DNA from: Kiritimatiellia bacterium
GTDB lineage: Bacteria; Verrucomicrobiota; Kiritimatiellia; RFP12; UBA1067
NCBI GenBank assembly: GCA_017479035.1
Contig: JAFVCR010000005.1
Coordinates: forward strand, 1-21,011
Direction: 5' to 3'
DNA length: 21,011 bases
In this document: positions 7,701 through 15,499 of the stretch, one piece after another
How the letters are laid out: each line of letters starts with the position of its first letter
Numbering within the stretch: position 1 is the first letter of the stretch
Program-made: the position numbers and the translations under genes
The notes under the pieces: model-generated
What the model saw: only the letters and a program-made list of their open reading frames with translations
Told to the model about the DNA's origin: nothing
Database searches by the model: none

Positions 7701-9131
7701 ATGGCATTCAAAAGGAAAAGACGGCACAGGCATCACGGATTCGCGGAACGCGCTGGTGATGAACGCACCAGCCTTTCATTCCCCAAAGGACCGCCATGCG
7801 CGGCATACGAGGCCAACATTTTCGGGAAACTGACGCTCGCGTTGCAATATGCAATAACCGATGCCGGCTACGTAGTGCCTACTCCCATACAGGAGAAGGC
7901 TATTCCCGACATCCTCGCTGGGCGCGATTTGATTGGATGCGCACAGACTGGCACAGGCAAAACAGCAGCATTCATGCTGCCCATCTTGCACAATCTCTTA
8001 GCAGTGCGCGGACCGAAAGCGCCTCCGCACACGGCAGCAAGCCATCCAGATGTTCTCGTGCTTTCCCCCACGCGCGAACTTGCCGCGCAGACGGCAGAGA
8101 ATACTTCGCTCTTTTCAAAATACACGAACATTTCCTATGCGGTGATATTCGGCGGCGTATCGCAGGCACCGCAGGAAGCGGCGTTGCGGCGTGGTGCGGA
8201 AATTGCAATCGCCACGCCGGGAAGGTTGATAGACCTAATGTCGCAAGGTTTTATATTCCTTGATAAGGTAAGATATTTCGTGCTAGACGAAGCAGACCGC
8301 ATGCTGGACATGGGTTTCATGCCGGACATCAAACGCATCATCTCCAAACTGCCGTTCCCGGAGAACCGCCAGAATCTGTTTTTCTCAGCCACAATGGCAC
8401 CGGAAGTGATCAAACTCGCAAATGAACTTGTCCGCAATCCAGTTCATGTTACAATCGAACCCGATGCGCCCGCTGCGGAGAAGATAGCGCAAAAAGTGTT
8501 CTTCGTGGACAAGCCAAACAAGGATGCGCTGCTGCGCCATCTACTGGAGAACCATCCAGAATGGAGAAAGGTGATCGTATTCACGCGTACGCGCCACGGA
8601 GCCGATCGAGTGGAACGCAAACTGAAGAATGCGGAGATTGCAACTGCGGCGATACATTCGGACAAGACGCAAAACCAGCGATTGCGCGCACTAAAAGCGT
8701 TCAAGGATGGCAAGATCCGTGTTCTGACCGCAACGGACATTGCATCCCGCGGGCTTGACATCCCGCGCGTGAGCCTTGTAGTGAACATGGATGTGCCTGT
8801 AGAACAAGAATCCTACGTCCACCGAATCGGACGCACGGCTCGAGCAGGAGAAAGCGGCGAGGCGATAAGCCTTGTCTCTGCAGAAGAGCGCATACAGTTC
8901 CGCGCAATCGAACGCTTCGTCAAACGCGACATACCTATCGACAGCGACCACCCCTTCCATAGTGAGGCCGCACAGCGCGCATGCGGCAAATCTGGCGAAG
9001 GGCTCCCCACTGCACCTTGGGCTGCGGCATCGAAACGCAAGCCACATCCCGCCAACGCCAAACGCCACAAGCGCAAGCGCAAGAATTTCGCAGGGCGCAA
9101 CCAGCCCGACTTCGGCAAAAAGGGCGAGTGA
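7701..9131 (+). CDS. DEAD-box ATP-dependent RNA helicase (RhlE/DeaD-like)
   Basis: The product is 476 residues with both RecA-like domains complete. The Q motif is PTPIQ (60-64). Motif I is AQTGTGKT (81-88) and Ia is PTRELAAQ. Ib is TPGR, motif II is DEAD (196-199) and motif III is SAT (229-231). In the second domain, motif V is ATDIASRGLD and motif VI is HRIGRTARAG. A short basic N-terminus (KRKRRHRHH) and a Lys/Arg-rich C-terminal tail probably bind RNA. No DbpA or CsdA accessory domain follows the core, so an RhlE-like role in ribosome assembly or RNA turnover is most likely (inference). The start is one base after the preceding stop, with AAAGGTG about 9 bases upstream. Confidence 0.95.
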   Translation: MAFKRKRRHRHHGFAERAGDERTSLSFPKGPPCAAYEANIFGKLTLALQYAITDAGYVVPTPIQEKAIPDILAGRDLIGCAQTGTGKTAAFMLPILHNLLAVRGPKAPPHTAASHPDVLVLSPTRELAAQTAENTSLFSKYTNISYAVIFGGVSQAPQEAALRRGAEIAIATPGRLIDLMSQGFIFLDKVRYFVLDEADRMLDMGFMPDIKRIISKLPFPENRQNLFFSATMAPEVIKLANELVRNPVHVTIEPDAPAAEKIAQKVFFVDKPNKDALLRHLLENHPEWRKVIVFTRTRHGADRVERKLKNAEIATAAIHSDKTQNQRLRALKAFKDGKIRVLTATDIASRGLDIPRVSLVVNMDVPVEQESYVHRIGRTARAGESGEAISLVSAEERIQFRAIERFVKRDIPIDSDHPFHSEAAQRACGKSGEGLPTAPWAAASKRKPHPANAKRHKRKRKNFAGRNQPDFGKKGE

Positions 9132-9170
9132 CTTTCTGCATACGGCAATGCGCAGAAACGTTGCAGGGTG

Positions 9171-9199
9171 TTGACGGATGAAACGATATTGGATATAAT
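9171..9199 (+). promoter_or_regulatory. Near-consensus sigma70-type promoter of the M24 peptidase gene
   Basis: TTGACG (9171-9176), a 17-base spacer and a perfect TATAAT (9194-9199). The predicted start is near 9206, giving a leader of about 16 bases with GGAGG at 9213-9217. The site lies within an upstream extension of the reading frame, which shows that the extension is not the coding start. Confidence 0.8.
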
Positions 9200-9221
9200 A
9201 GCGGCAAAAAACGGAGGAATC

Positions 9222-10292
9222 ATGGCAGAGGCAAATCCATTCGCCGGGAGAGTAGAAGAACTTTTGACGGCGGCGAAAAAAAAGAAACTTGACTGCATTC
9301 TTCTCTACACGCAAACAAACCGCCGGGTTCTTACGGATGTCGATTGCGACAATGGCTGCCTGTTGATAGACGTGAACTCCGCGAAGATGGTGTTCTACAC
9401 CGATTTCCGCTACACTGTAATGGCGCGGCGCGTGGCACCGTGGTTGGAGACAAAGGATCTTTGGCAGGCAAAAGATGAAGCGAAAACGCTGAAGAAACTT
9501 GCAAAGGGTGCCAAGCGCATCGGGTATGAAGGTTCGATTTCCGCACGCAAGTTCCTTGCGCTGCAGAAGGCTCTGCCGAAGATCGAACTGGTGGATTTCG
9601 AATCGGACGTCCTCGCAGTGCGTGCGGTGAAAACACCGGCTGAAATCGTGAAACTCGCCGCCTCGGAGAAACTAAACGACGAGATCTGGCGGCTCGCGCA
9701 GAAGGAAATCAAACCCGGCATGACCGAGAAGGAAATCCAGCGCGTGATACGCGGTTTCATGAATGCGTTGGGCGACGGCGAAGCGTTTGAGACGATAGTC
9801 TGCGCAGGAGCGAATGCAGCAGAATGCCATCACGTTCCCGACGACACAGTATGGGGAAAAGGCCAGCCGTTATTGGTGGATATGGGGGTTAAACTCGACG
9901 GTGTTTGCAGCGATATGACGCGCAACATCATCCCCAAAAAGCCGGATGCGGAATATCGCCGCATTTACGACCTCGTACTGGAAGCCAATATGCGCGCAAT
10001 TGCGGCGGTGAAGCCGGGCATCACTGCGGGCGAACTGGATGCCGTGGCACGCGACTACCTAAAGGAACATGGCTTCGACAAAGAATTCGGACACTCGCTG
10101 GGGCATGGAGTGGGATTTGAGATTCACGAACAGCCGTTCGCGGCGAAGGGTCAAAAGACTGTCTTGAGACCAGGCATGAGCGTCACCATCGAACCCGGAA
10201 TATACATCGAGGGCAAACTGGGTGTTCGTATAGAGGATCTAGTAGTGGTCACTTCAACAGGATGCGAAGTCCTCTCCCGCAGCAAGAAATAA
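9222..10292 (+). CDS. M24-family metallopeptidase, Xaa-Pro aminopeptidase/dipeptidase-like
   Basis: The product is a 356-residue cytoplasmic peptidase with a creatinase-like N-terminal domain (about 1-125) and a pita-bread catalytic domain. The five metal ligands are recognisable. The two Asp lie in VDMGVKLDGVCSDMTRN, the His in HSLGHGVGFEIHE, and the two Glu in TIEPGIYIEG and RIEDLVVV. Family members cleave the bond before proline (PepP) or X-Pro dipeptides (PepQ); the two-domain length of about 355 fits both YpdF-like aminopeptidases and prolidases. I chose ATG 9222 because it follows GGAGG by 4 bases, and because the longer frame (from 9168) would include the promoter. It is monocistronic and converges on era with only 15 bases between the stops. 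Confidence 0.93.
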   Translation: MAEANPFAGRVEELLTAAKKKKLDCILLYTQTNRRVLTDVDCDNGCLLIDVNSAKMVFYTDFRYTVMARRVAPWLETKDLWQAKDEAKTLKKLAKGAKRIGYEGSISARKFLALQKALPKIELVDFESDVLAVRAVKTPAEIVKLAASEKLNDEIWRLAQKEIKPGMTEKEIQRVIRGFMNALGDGEAFETIVCAGANAAECHHVPDDTVWGKGQPLLVDMGVKLDGVCSDMTRNIIPKKPDAEYRRIYDLVLEANMRAIAAVKPGITAGELDAVARDYLKEHGFDKEFGHSLGHGVGFEIHEQPFAAKGQKTVLRPGMSVTIEPGIYIEGKLGVRIEDLVVVTSTGCEVLSRSKK

Positions 10293-10307
10293 GCGCACGC
10301 TTCAAGG

Positions 10308-11216
10308 TTACTGGCTTACGGCAAGCCCCATTTCGGCAAGGATTGCGGGGTTTTTCATCCAGTTGCGGACTACCTTGACGTGCAATTCTAGGTGCACCTT
10401 AACGCCGAACGCTTCGGACAATTCGCGCTCTGCGGATTTGCGTGCGGCTTTTATCGTGGAGGCGCCTTTGCCGATTACGATACCCTTCTGCCCATCGCGA
10501 TTGACAATCACTTCGCCGGTGACATTCCATGCACCTGGGCTCTCGCGGATGTCGCGCACTACCACGCCCATCTCATGGGGGACTTCCTGATATACGCGCC
10601 GCATGAGTTTTTCACGCACGGCATCGGCAATGGCCAGGCGGCGGGGATAATCGCTCACAACATCTTCCGGGAAAAGCCTTTCGCCTGGCTGCGCCATGCA
10701 GAACAATGCATCCTTCAACGCATCCGCGCCGCCGGAAGAAGTGGCACTCGCCTCCACCCACTGCACCGCGCAGTTGGAGATCTCCCGCCATCTGCGTTTG
10801 TAATCTTCTCCGAAAAACGGAGATTGGTCTCGTTTGTTCAGGCAAAAGACGATGCTTTCAAATCCGCGCCCGGAATTGGCGATACGCTGCATCCAGCCTT
10901 CGTCCTCCATTTGAATTTCGCACGACGCATCGAATACTACGCACAGCACATCCGCACCCGCACTCGACTATCGCGCGATTGCGTTCAGTACCTTGCCGAG
11001 GTTGCCTTGCGCCTTGTGGAGACCTGGAGTATCCAACAGCACGAGCTGCCCGCGATCATCTTCCACTATCGCCCGGTTGGTGTTGCGGGTCGTCTGCTCC
11101 ACCGCGCTGACGATTGCAACTTTCTCGCCGGCGAGCGCGTTTACGAGCGACGACTTGCCGGCGTTGGTCCGCCCTACCATGCCTACTATAGCAGTTTTGA
11201 AAAGTTTTTCTTCCAT
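10308..11216 (-). pseudogene. era: GTPase Era, full-length frame interrupted by one in-frame TAG codon
   Basis: Era is an essential GTPase that binds 16S rRNA and assists 30S assembly. Two segments in one frame together give a normal-length Era (302 codons). Residues 1-82 hold G1 (GRTNAGKSS), the TTR switch region and G3 (DTPGLH). The second segment begins at once with the strand ADVLCVVFDA. It then has G4 (NKRD) and a C-terminal KH domain with VIGKGASTIKAARKSAE and the closing helix MKNPAILAEMGL. Codon 83 (positions 10968-10970) is TAG. Alignment with Era in general places exactly one residue there, so nothing else is missing. The start is ATG 11216, only 7 bases after the 3' end of tRNA-Leu. 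As written, translation gives only a GTPase fragment. Sequencing error, a real nonsense mutation or readthrough are possible; error seems likeliest because era is normally essential. Confidence 0.85.
10323..10355 (+). terminator. Possible terminator of the M24 peptidase gene inside the 3' end of era
   Basis: AAGCCCC (10323-10329) pairs with GGGGTTT (10347-10353, one G-U pair) over a 17-base loop and is followed by five T. The loop is long and the site lies in era coding sequence, so this is tentative. Confidence 0.3.
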
Positions 11217-11223
11217 GATATGC

Positions 11224-11310
11224 TGGTGCCGGAGACGGGACTCGAACCCGTACGGTGAAACTCACCAGCGGATTTTAAGTCCGCTGCGGCTGCCATTACG
11301 CCACTCCGGC
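11224..11310 (-). tRNA. tRNA-Leu, anticodon UAA
   Basis: This 87-nt class II tRNA has an encoded CCA end. The acceptor stem GCCGGAG pairs with CTCCGGC, and the discriminator base is A. The anticodon loop CTTAAAA is closed by a 7-bp stem (AGCGGA side with TCCGCT) and gives UAA. The long variable arm is the hairpin GTGA-GTT-TCAC, and the T arm is ACGGG-TTCGAGT-CCCGT. It lies 7 bases after the GH106-type gene and 7 bases before era, same strand. I see no strong promoter directly upstream, so it may be cut from a longer transcript. Confidence 0.96.
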
Positions 11311-11317
11311 CTGTCGG

Positions 11318-13834
11318 TTATTGCATAGTGAAAATCTCCACCGGCCCCAGAAGGCCGTATTTCGCAAGCGGCCACTTCGCCGCATCGAACGGTTTGTAGA
11401 AATAATCGACCATGTTAATGTCGTGGAAGATTCTCCACTTCACGCCGCGCCGATCCAGATCGCGCAAACGGTTCGCGCCGGTCGAAGTCACTTCCACGGC
11501 CAGATTGTTCGCGCCTGTGCGGAGAAGCCTCGCATCGAACACGATTTCTTTAGGATCGCGATACGCCACGCCGATTTCCCTGCCGTTTACGAACACCCGT
11601 GCAGACTCGCGCACCTCGCCAAGCGAAATTTTTGCCATGCCGTACTGCGGCGCGGCATCAAGCGTGAATGATGTCTCATAGCGAACTGTGCCGGAAAACG
11701 GGCACTCGTCAAAACTGCTCCAGGGCACGAGCGTTTCCATCGTCCGCGTCCCCAGCGAACCCTCCGGCCCACCGCACACTTCTGCCAGTTTCCAAGGGCC
11801 TGCAAGACTGGCCAGCAGTTTGAATGATGTAGCCGGTCGCACATTTTCTCCGCCGCCCGCAGCCTGCGAAGCGCACACTTTCAATATCACGCTGTGCCCG
11901 AACGGCAACCGTATGCGGACACGATGCGCCTCGTCCAATGGAGCGTCTTCGATGCATCCAGTAACGGGATCCATGAGTTTTGCTGCTTTGCCGCGCACAG
12001 GGAAGAACTCGTCAACCACATCCTTCGCCTGGTTCACAAGAAAATACACAATATCGCCATCCGCCGTGCGCTGACGTGTAAACATCAACCCGGCATCGCA
12101 GAACGGTTCGCGCACGGCCACCTTCTGCGCAAGTTCCACAGCATTCGATTCATTCGCATGGATGATGGAATAACCCTTTTCCGCAAGTGCGTCGAGGGCG
12201 GCAAGCGTCTGCGGCGGAATATGTTTTGCATCGGGCACGAGTATTGCGGAGTAGCGCGTCTTGCCGAGCGTGGCGAGTTTCGCTATCTGCCGGTCGCTTA
12301 TGTAATCGAATGCAAAACCGGCGTTGTGCAGCCGTTTTGAAATCTTGCCGAATGGTTGCGAGTGGAACCAGTCGAGCGCATGCACGGCAAGCAGTTTCTC
12401 GAATCCATCCTCATTCCACCTAAAGTCGCGTATCGGCCAGTAGACGAGCAGATCTTCATCGGGCTGCGATGTCTGGAAAACAGACTGCACACGCGTGAAG
12501 TATTCATTCAATGCAGGGACATCGCGCCAGATTGGATTACGCGGATTCATCTCAAGCGATGCATAGAAGCACCAACCCGGCCATGCTGCATCTACGGGCG
12601 AATAACACGTCCCGTGATAGTATATGTGGTTTACGCCCGCAAGGAACAGTCTATCCACAAATCCCTTCACACCCTCGAGCGTCTCGCAGAAATGCTCCGC
12701 CATCCAAGTGCACGATTCGCTTGAGACGAGTGCGCAGCCGGCGGGTTTATCACTGCACACTTGCTTGACGTGCGCGGCGGACGATGCCATCTTCGAGATG
12801 AGTATGTCGCGGTCGCCATGCGATATGCGCGCATCCAGCCGCGATACGAGTGGATCGTCTCCCTTGCCCTTGCCGCAGCCGAACATTTCCGTTTCGGGAA
12901 TATCGGCGAGTGCATAGAAATCAAGCAGATTTGCAGGTGCGCCGTGCGCTTCGTTACGCGTTTTGATTCCACGCGAATGGCACCACTCAATCCATTTTGG
13001 GAACACATCTTCGATTATGAGATCGCTCAACGTTTCGCGATAGTCGCACTTGACCTTTGCAATCTGTTCGCGCTCGCCAACGCCTGCGAGTTCCGCAAGA
13101 TGCTCGCGCAAATCATAGCCACGCTTGGCCTTGAACGCATCGAACATGCCAGGAGTCCACGATGCATTGTAATATTCGTAGGAGTCGTGATACATGTACT
13201 CGGGCTTTGCAGCACCGGGCGCATCGAACGCCGCAGTGAACGGCTCAAGCAGCGAATCCATAGCACTTGCCGAAAACGGATCCATCATCGGCCCTTCGCC
13301 ACCGGGTCCCGCACGTTTGACCTTCTGCTGCGTGAGCCGTGCAACGAGTGCCACATCACTGCCGTCGCCGTCCTTCCCCTGCCACAGGATTTCGGGCTTC
13401 ATCGCAGGCTTGAACTTTGCAAGAGGATTGGCTCCTTTCACCGTCACGAGCATGCGGCATCCTTCATCGTCCGTCAACTGTTTCCCGCCGAAGCACCATC
13501 CTGTTCCTGTTGTGAGATCTATTCCAAGGCCGTGCGCGGAAGCGGCATCCTTTGCCGTTGCAAACGCGTCCATCCATTTCGGAGAAAGGAACTCGCGATA
13601 CTCGGCCTCATAGCCTTTTGCGCCATATATCGGTATTACATGGAAGCCCCCGATCCCAGCCTTTTCCATTGCCTCCGCCTGAGCTTCCAGCCCGGCTTTG
13701 TCCACCGCCGAACCCATCCACCAGTTGTATGTCCAAGGCTTCATTTCGCGCGTAGGCTCCGGCCATCCGCCTTGGGCAATAGCCGCCAACGCCGCCGCGA
13801 AATGCAACCCGCACACAGTAAACTTCATCTTCAT
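11318..13834 (-). CDS. GH106-type glycoside hydrolase (probable alpha-L-rhamnosidase), secreted
   Basis: The product is 838 residues with a signal peptide (MKMKFTVCGLHFAAALAAIAQG). The mature N-terminus has PWTYNWWMGSAVDKAGLEAQ and GIGGFHVIPIYG, the opening strand-helix pattern of GH106 barrels. Later family-like segments are the DSYEYYNASWTPGMFDAFK region and TRNEAHGAPANLLDFYALAD. A strongly conserved block reads YYHGTCYSPVDAAWPGW and NPRNPIW. The C-terminal 180 residues form a beta-sandwich with a galactose-binding-like fold (ARVFVNGREIGVAYRDP). GH106 enzymes remove terminal alpha-L-rhamnose from plant pectins such as RG-II or from gums; the exact linkage is unknown. ATG 13834 was chosen because the promoter ends six bases before it, which excludes the 29-residue longer frame. 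TAA lies 7 bases before the tRNA. Confidence 0.8.
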   Translation of the reverse strand: MKMKFTVCGLHFAAALAAIAQGGWPEPTREMKPWTYNWWMGSAVDKAGLEAQAEAMEKAGIGGFHVIPIYGAKGYEAEYREFLSPKWMDAFATAKDAASAHGLGIDLTTGTGWCFGGKQLTDDEGCRMLVTVKGANPLAKFKPAMKPEILWQGKDGDGSDVALVARLTQQKVKRAGPGGEGPMMDPFSASAMDSLLEPFTAAFDAPGAAKPEYMYHDSYEYYNASWTPGMFDAFKAKRGYDLREHLAELAGVGEREQIAKVKCDYRETLSDLIIEDVFPKWIEWCHSRGIKTRNEAHGAPANLLDFYALADIPETEMFGCGKGKGDDPLVSRLDARISHGDRDILISKMASSAAHVKQVCSDKPAGCALVSSESCTWMAEHFCETLEGVKGFVDRLFLAGVNHIYYHGTCYSPVDAAWPGWCFYASLEMNPRNPIWRDVPALNEYFTRVQSVFQTSQPDEDLLVYWPIRDFRWNEDGFEKLLAVHALDWFHSQPFGKISKRLHNAGFAFDYISDRQIAKLATLGKTRYSAILVPDAKHIPPQTLAALDALAEKGYSIIHANESNAVELAQKVAVREPFCDAGLMFTRQRTADGDIVYFLVNQAKDVVDEFFPVRGKAAKLMDPVTGCIEDAPLDEAHRVRIRLPFGHSVILKVCASQAAGGGENVRPATSFKLLASLAGPWKLAEVCGGPEGSLGTRTMETLVPWSSFDECPFSGTVRYETSFTLDAAPQYGMAKISLGEVRESARVFVNGREIGVAYRDPKEIVFDARLLRTGANNLAVEVTSTGANRLRDLDRRGVKWRIFHDINMVDYFYKPFDAAKWPLAKYGLLGPVEIFTMQ

Positions 13835-13840
13835 GCCCGT

Positions 13841-13869
13841 ATTATACCATATCCCGTCCGAAAACTCAA
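13841..13869 (-). promoter_or_regulatory. Sigma70-type promoter placing +1 at the start codon of the GH106-type gene
   Basis: On the minus strand, TTGAGT (13869-13864), a 17-base spacer and perfect TATAAT (13846-13841) are followed after six bases by ATG at 13834. There is no Shine-Dalgarno sequence; a leaderless message is predicted. Confidence 0.65.
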
Positions 13870-13926
13870 AACAAAACATCCGCGCGGTGCTTTTCCGCAA
13901 ACCGCAAAAACGATGGCACATCGCAT

Positions 13927-13962
13927 AAATAAAAGCATGGATGCGCTAGTGCGCATCCATGC
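13927..13962 (-). terminator. Intrinsic terminator of the ferredoxin gene
   Basis: A perfect 12-bp stem (GCATGGATGCGC at 13935-13946 with GCGCATCCATGC at 13951-13962) with a 4-base loop is followed on the minus strand by TTTTATT. A second hairpin (7-bp stem, 13966-13983) lies just before it after the ferredoxin stop. It insulates the GH106-type promoter from the ferredoxin transcript. Confidence 0.88.
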
Positions 13963-13989
13963 CGTCCTCCGTCATCACGGAGGTTGCCG

Positions 13990-14163
13990 TCAGCCGGCGG
14001 TGATTGCAGCAACAGGGCAAGTGCCTGCGCATGCGCCACAATCGACGCAGAGAGCCTCATCGATCTCGCAGTGCCCGTCTGCATCCTTTATCGCCCCAAC
14101 AGGGCATCCATCCTTGCACGCGCAGCAACCCACGCAAGCGGCGGCATCGATCTTATGTGCCAT
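13990..14163 (-). CDS. Small 2[4Fe-4S] ferredoxin
   Basis: The product is a 57-residue bacterial-type electron carrier. Eight cluster ligands lie in two repeats: Cys10, 13, 16 and 20 (CVGCCACKDGCP) and Cys39, 42, 45 and 49 (CVDCGACAGTCP). Each repeat is followed by a hydrophobic PVGAI/PVAAI segment. An extra Cys14 sits in the first motif. The length and pattern match clostridial-type low-potential ferredoxins, which supports an anaerobic lifestyle (inference). The start is ATG 14163, with AAGGAGA 8 bases upstream (14171-14177); the 18-residue longer frame lacks any such signal. The gene is monocistronic with its own promoter and terminator, typical of a highly expressed gene. Confidence 0.95.
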   Translation of the reverse strand: MAHKIDAAACVGCCACKDGCPVGAIKDADGHCEIDEALCVDCGACAGTCPVAAITAG

Positions 14164-14231
14164 TTTTGATTCTCCTTCTTCTCTTGTTAAAGCATTAAAC
14201 CAACCCGTACCCCTCATCGGGGAACGCCAAA

Positions 14232-14260
14232 ATTATAGCATTTATTTTGCTCTGAAGCAA
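14232..14260 (-). promoter_or_regulatory. Proximal ferredoxin promoter
   Basis: On the minus strand, TTGCTT (14260-14255), a 17-base spacer and TATAAT (14237-14232). The predicted start near 14225 gives a leader of about 60 bases. A 5-bp inverted repeat (TTGCT-CTGA-AGCAA, 14247-14260) overlaps the -35 and spacer. Confidence 0.7.
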
Positions 14261-14300
14261 GCACGAAATTGCAAAATTTTTGTAAAGATAGGCTAAAATT

Positions 14301-14312
14301 GTTATTTATAAC
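14301..14312. repeat. 12-base palindrome in the divergent intergenic region
   Basis: GTTATTTATAAC (GTTAT-TT-ATAAC) lies between the ferredoxin and the glycosyltransferase and overlaps the possible distal -10. It could be an operator or a chance feature of the AT-rich stretch. I see no gene in 14164-14440; it holds the divergent promoters. Confidence 0.35.
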
Positions 14313-14333
14313 TAATTTATAGTCAGTCTGCAA
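14305..14333 (-). promoter_or_regulatory. Possible distal ferredoxin promoter
   Basis: On the minus strand, TTGCAG (14333-14328), a 17-base spacer and TATAAA (14310-14305). It lies about 70 bases upstream of the proximal promoter in an AT-rich stretch, where chance matches are more likely. Confidence 0.4.
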
Positions 14334-14388
14334 CTTCGCTGCGGCAAACTTGCCCACAACCATGCGCCCGCCATCGCCAAATCTTGTA

Positions 14389-14417
14389 TTGCAAAAACGG
14401 TGCGGATTTGATAGTAT
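14389..14417 (+). promoter_or_regulatory. Promoter of the GT2-GtrA gene
   Basis: TTGCAA (14389-14394), a 17-base spacer and TAGTAT (14412-14417). The start is expected near 14424, leaving about 17 bases with a weak GGAAG ribosome site before ATG 14441. Confidence 0.6.
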
Positions 14418-14440
14418 CTAAACGGTTGGAAGATGCAGAA

Positions 14441-15499
14441 ATGAACGAAAATGCAATAGTATTGATCCCCGCATACAATCCCGACGAAAAACTCGTGGGC
14501 CTTGTTGATGCGTTGCGCAAGGCATTCAAAACCATCGTTGTCGTGAACGATGGCTCTACCAAAGGTGTCGAAAATTTTTCCAAAGTCGCCGCGCTCGGTG
14601 CCACTCTGCTTGCCCACGAAAAAAACCGTGGCAAAGGTGCCGCGCTCAAAACGGGTATCGCCCACATATCATCCACCCGCTCCGCAAACACAAACTATGT
14701 AGTGGTTACCGCCGATTCGGACGGACAGCACACACCTAGCGACATCGCCAAAGTGGCAGAAGCCGCGCTGACGCATCCCGATGGTCTCACACTTGGCGTG
14801 CGTGCTTTTTCCGGCAAAGTGCCATTCCGTTCGCGTTTTGGCAACTGGTGGACGCGACAGTTCTTTTTCTTGATGACGCACCTGCGCGTCCAAGATACGC
14901 AAACCGGCTTGCGGGGCATCCCTTCCTGTCTGCTCGAACGCATGCTGGCGATCGAGGGCGAACGCTATGAATATGAAATGCGGATGCTGGCCGATGCCAA
15001 GCGCCATGCAGCACCGCCGCTGCAAGTGCCCATCGAAACAGTCTACATAGCGCAAAACGCATCCTCGCACTTCAACCCGCTCAAGGACTCCATAAGAATA
15101 TACGGTGCGCTACTGCACTTCTGCGCATCCAGCGTGGGCTGCTTCCTGCTGGACAATGCGATATTCACTGCGATAGTCTTTGCTGCGGCAAAACATACCG
15201 GCTTGAAACGCGCCACGTACACCGCGCTTGCAATATGCGCCGCACGGACTTTTTCCGCCACTGCAAACTATTTCTACAACAGGTATTTCGTGTTCCACTC
15301 CCAATCCTCCAAATGTGTGAGCTTCGCCAAATACTGGGTGCTTGTAGTTGTGATACTCGCGCTTGGATGGGGTTGCACCGCAGTGCTCTCGCGCATATTC
15401 GATGCATTCGGCTGGACGATAACATTTATCAAAATAGCGGTTGAAACCGCACTCTTCTTCCTATCATACAACGTGCAAAAGAAATGGATATTCAAATGA
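14441..15499 (+). CDS. GT2 glycosyltransferase fused to a GtrA-like membrane domain
   Basis: The product is 352 residues. The N-terminal part (about 1-220) is a GT-A fold of the dolichyl-phosphate-mannose-synthase type. It shows VLIPAYNPDEKL, VVVNDGSTKG and the metal-binding DSDGQH, then RSRFGNWWTRQFFFLMTHLRVQDTQ split over the acceptor region. The C-terminal 130 residues are a GtrA-like domain of four helices, ending with the family-typical ANYFYNRYFVFHS. Such fusions are proposed to charge undecaprenyl phosphate with a sugar and flip it for glycan decoration (family knowledge). The start ATG 14441 follows a promoter and a weak GGAAG; the longer frame from 14384 would contain that promoter. 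Its TGA overlaps the next start (ATGA at 15496). Confidence 0.9.
   Translation: MNENAIVLIPAYNPDEKLVGLVDALRKAFKTIVVVNDGSTKGVENFSKVAALGATLLAHEKNRGKGAALKTGIAHISSTRSANTNYVVVTADSDGQHTPSDIAKVAEAALTHPDGLTLGVRAFSGKVPFRSRFGNWWTRQFFFLMTHLRVQDTQTGLRGIPSCLLERMLAIEGERYEYEMRMLADAKRHAAPPLQVPIETVYIAQNASSHFNPLKDSIRIYGALLHFCASSVGCFLLDNAIFTAIVFAAAKHTGLKRATYTALAICAARTFSATANYFYNRYFVFHSQSSKCVSFAKYWVLVVVILALGWGCTAVLSRIFDAFGWTITFIKIAVETALFFLSYNVQKKWIFK

Noticed and set aside
9168..9221. An 18-residue N-terminal extension of the M24 peptidase
   Set aside because: The extension contains a near-consensus promoter and the ribosome site of the downstream ATG at 9222.
13835..13921. A 29-residue N-terminal extension of the GH106-type protein
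   Set aside because: It would precede the signal peptide, and its codons contain the -35 and -10 elements.
12761..14296. A 511-codon open frame on the plus strand
   Set aside because: It lies antisense to the GH106-type gene, the ferredoxin and their promoter/terminator region. Its Cys/Arg/His-rich translation has no domain pattern; it is a shadow of high-GC codon use.
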